Shown one piece after another: positions 5,078 to 5,761 of a DNA stretch of 5,761 nucleotides (positions are counted from its first letter, which is position 1; the number at the start of each line of letters is the position of its first letter). Both the position numbers and the translations under genes were made by a program. Where the stretch lies: assembly GCA_031254175.1 (NCBI GenBank), contig JAIRUY010000138.1, positions 1-5,761 on the forward strand, written 5' to 3'. A model generated the notes under the pieces. The model ran no database searches, was not told the DNA's origin, and saw only the letters and a list, made by a program, of their open reading frames with translations. This DNA comes from Treponema sp. (GTDB lineage: Bacteria > Spirochaetota > Spirochaetia > Treponematales > Breznakiellaceae).

Positions 5078-5586
5078 AAAAAGCGGGAGATATTCTTTCG
5101 GCGCTCTTTGACGAACAGTTTCTGAATAAGGCTCAGGAGTATTCAACCCTGTTTGATTCATGGGAAGACATAACCGCCAAAAACGGAATTGCGGCGGCGG
5201 CGGCCCACTCCCGGATTAAAGACCTTGACAGAGGCATTCTGTTAGTCGAAACAGATCATCCCGGCTGGAAACAGATTCTTCAGACAAAACAAACCAAACT
5301 GCTAAACGATTTTCGCCGGCGCTTTCCGGACATGGGCATTTCAGCGCTTTCGCTTATGCTCGGCAAGAGCACGCAAAAAGAGACAACAGAAACGGATTGC
5401 GCAGAACAGGAACCGGAAAACCGCTCTGTTGAAGAGCCCAAACTTTCAGAGGACGCGGCGCAAACCTCTGCCATTGGAGAAACTCCGGTAAAAGGTTTTG
5501 ATACAATCGAAGATGAAGGTTTTAAAGAAACACTGAAAAGTCTGGGGCAGAGTATAAAGGCAAGAGAAAAAAAGGACAAACGATAA
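5074..5586 (+). CDS. DUF721 (DciA-family) protein, probable helicase-loading factor
   Basis: This 170-residue protein looks like a DUF721/DciA member. DciA is the widespread, ancestral partner of the replicative helicase DnaB in bacteria without DnaC or DnaI. The N-terminal domain (about 1-97) has the expected pattern: LFDSWEDI (26-33), AAHSRIKDLDRGILLVE (43-59), the HPGWKQIL segment (62-69) and RRRFP (81-85). Residues about 98-145 form an acidic, Glu/Thr/Ser-rich, probably disordered stretch, followed by a charged helix-like end (about 148-170). The ATG overlaps the recF stop (ATGA) and lacks a Shine-Dalgarno, indicating translational coupling. Its place at the end of dnaA-dnaN-recF agrees with a replication role. 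Family assignment is by eye, and the helicase link is inferred from the family; I give no symbol because dciA naming in this group is not certain. Confidence 0.82.
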   Translation: MKKAGDILSALFDEQFLNKAQEYSTLFDSWEDITAKNGIAAAAAHSRIKDLDRGILLVETDHPGWKQILQTKQTKLLNDFRRRFPDMGISALSLMLGKSTQKETTETDCAEQEPENRSVEEPKLSEDAAQTSAIGETPVKGFDTIEDEGFKETLKSLGQSIKAREKKDKR

Positions 5587-5761
5587 AAAGTAATTAAAAC
5601 GGATAAACCAGCTTGCTTACGCACCCGAGTTGCCTCATTTCAAAATGTTACCGAAGCTAAAGCTCCCCCTTAGTAATATTACGGTTCGATTGGGCGAGCC
5701 GCTGCCTGAGGCGGATGATAGCCTTGTTGACATTGTGTTGCAGCTCGACCGGATTGTACAG
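5587..5761. other. Unassigned segment after the DUF721 gene; possible edge of a neighbouring gene
   Basis: I see no clear terminator, RNA gene or recognisable protein here. Two frames stay open to the right edge and are exact codon-aligned antisense partners. On the plus strand, ATG at 5645 gives 39 codons starting MLPKLKLPLSNITV, without a ribosome binding site. On the minus strand, an incoming frame containing LYNPVELQHNVNKAI and RLRQRLAQSN ends at a TAG (5662-5660) and would be the C terminus of a convergent gene. Codon periodicity fits both and I recognise neither. G+C rises to about 53% over 5661-5760. A 10-bp palindrome, GTAATATTAC, lies at 5673-5682. Confidence 0.35.

Noticed and set aside
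5280..5624. Minus-strand 114-codon frame opposite the DUF721 gene
   Set aside because: Serine-rich antisense of the acidic tail; the plus-strand gene has a conserved domain and a coupled start.
5673..5682. Palindrome GTAATATTAC, which contains the TAATATTAC of geminivirus-type nick sites
   Set aside because: No Rep gene, no stem of useful length around it, and a 10-bp palindrome is expected by chance at this scale.

Overview
The window is a chromosomal replication-origin neighbourhood, most likely from a spirochaete of the Treponema group. That assignment rests on my recognition of the proteins (a spirochaete-like DnaA with the sensor-2 segment NIRDLIAA), on the order dnaA-dnaN-recF-DUF721 and on the moderate-to-low G+C. 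I could not run a database search, so genus level is an inference.

Layout. Positions 1-863 hold the first 287 codons of gyrB on the minus strand, running off the left edge. Positions 864-1244 are a 381-bp divergent intergenic region between gyrB and dnaA. It carries candidate promoters for both genes, two pairs of helically phased DnaA boxes, a perfect 17-bp inverted repeat and an AT-rich block. dnaA (1245-2657) is followed by a second non-coding region (2658-2849). This has three further exact DnaA boxes plus one weak one, and a box / GC cluster / TTA-CTA triplet / AT-rich series that resembles the basal origin unwinding system known from Bacillus subtilis. Next come dnaN (2850-3950), recF (3965-5077) and a DUF721/DciA-family gene (5074-5586), packed as an apparent operon with a 14-bp gap and a 4-bp stop/start overlap. 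The last 175 bp (5587-5761) hold no gene I can name. Two codon-aligned antisense frames there could each be the edge of a neighbouring gene.

How the parts work together. DnaA binds and opens the origin, the beta clamp (DnaN) gives the polymerase processivity, RecF acts at gapped DNA and stalled forks, the DciA-like protein probably loads or controls the replicative helicase, and gyrase B supplies negative supercoiling. The window is therefore an initiation module. gyrB leaves to the left and the other genes to the right, so all are co-directional with a fork starting between or around these intergenic regions.

The genes are ordinary. The points worth attention are in the non-coding DNA: a probable bipartite origin flanking dnaA, a candidate DnaA-trio unwinding element before dnaN, an unexplained 39-bp hairpin in the gyrB-dnaA gap, a dnaA promoter whose -10 lies on a DnaA box, and a gyrB start with no Shine-Dalgarno and almost no leader.
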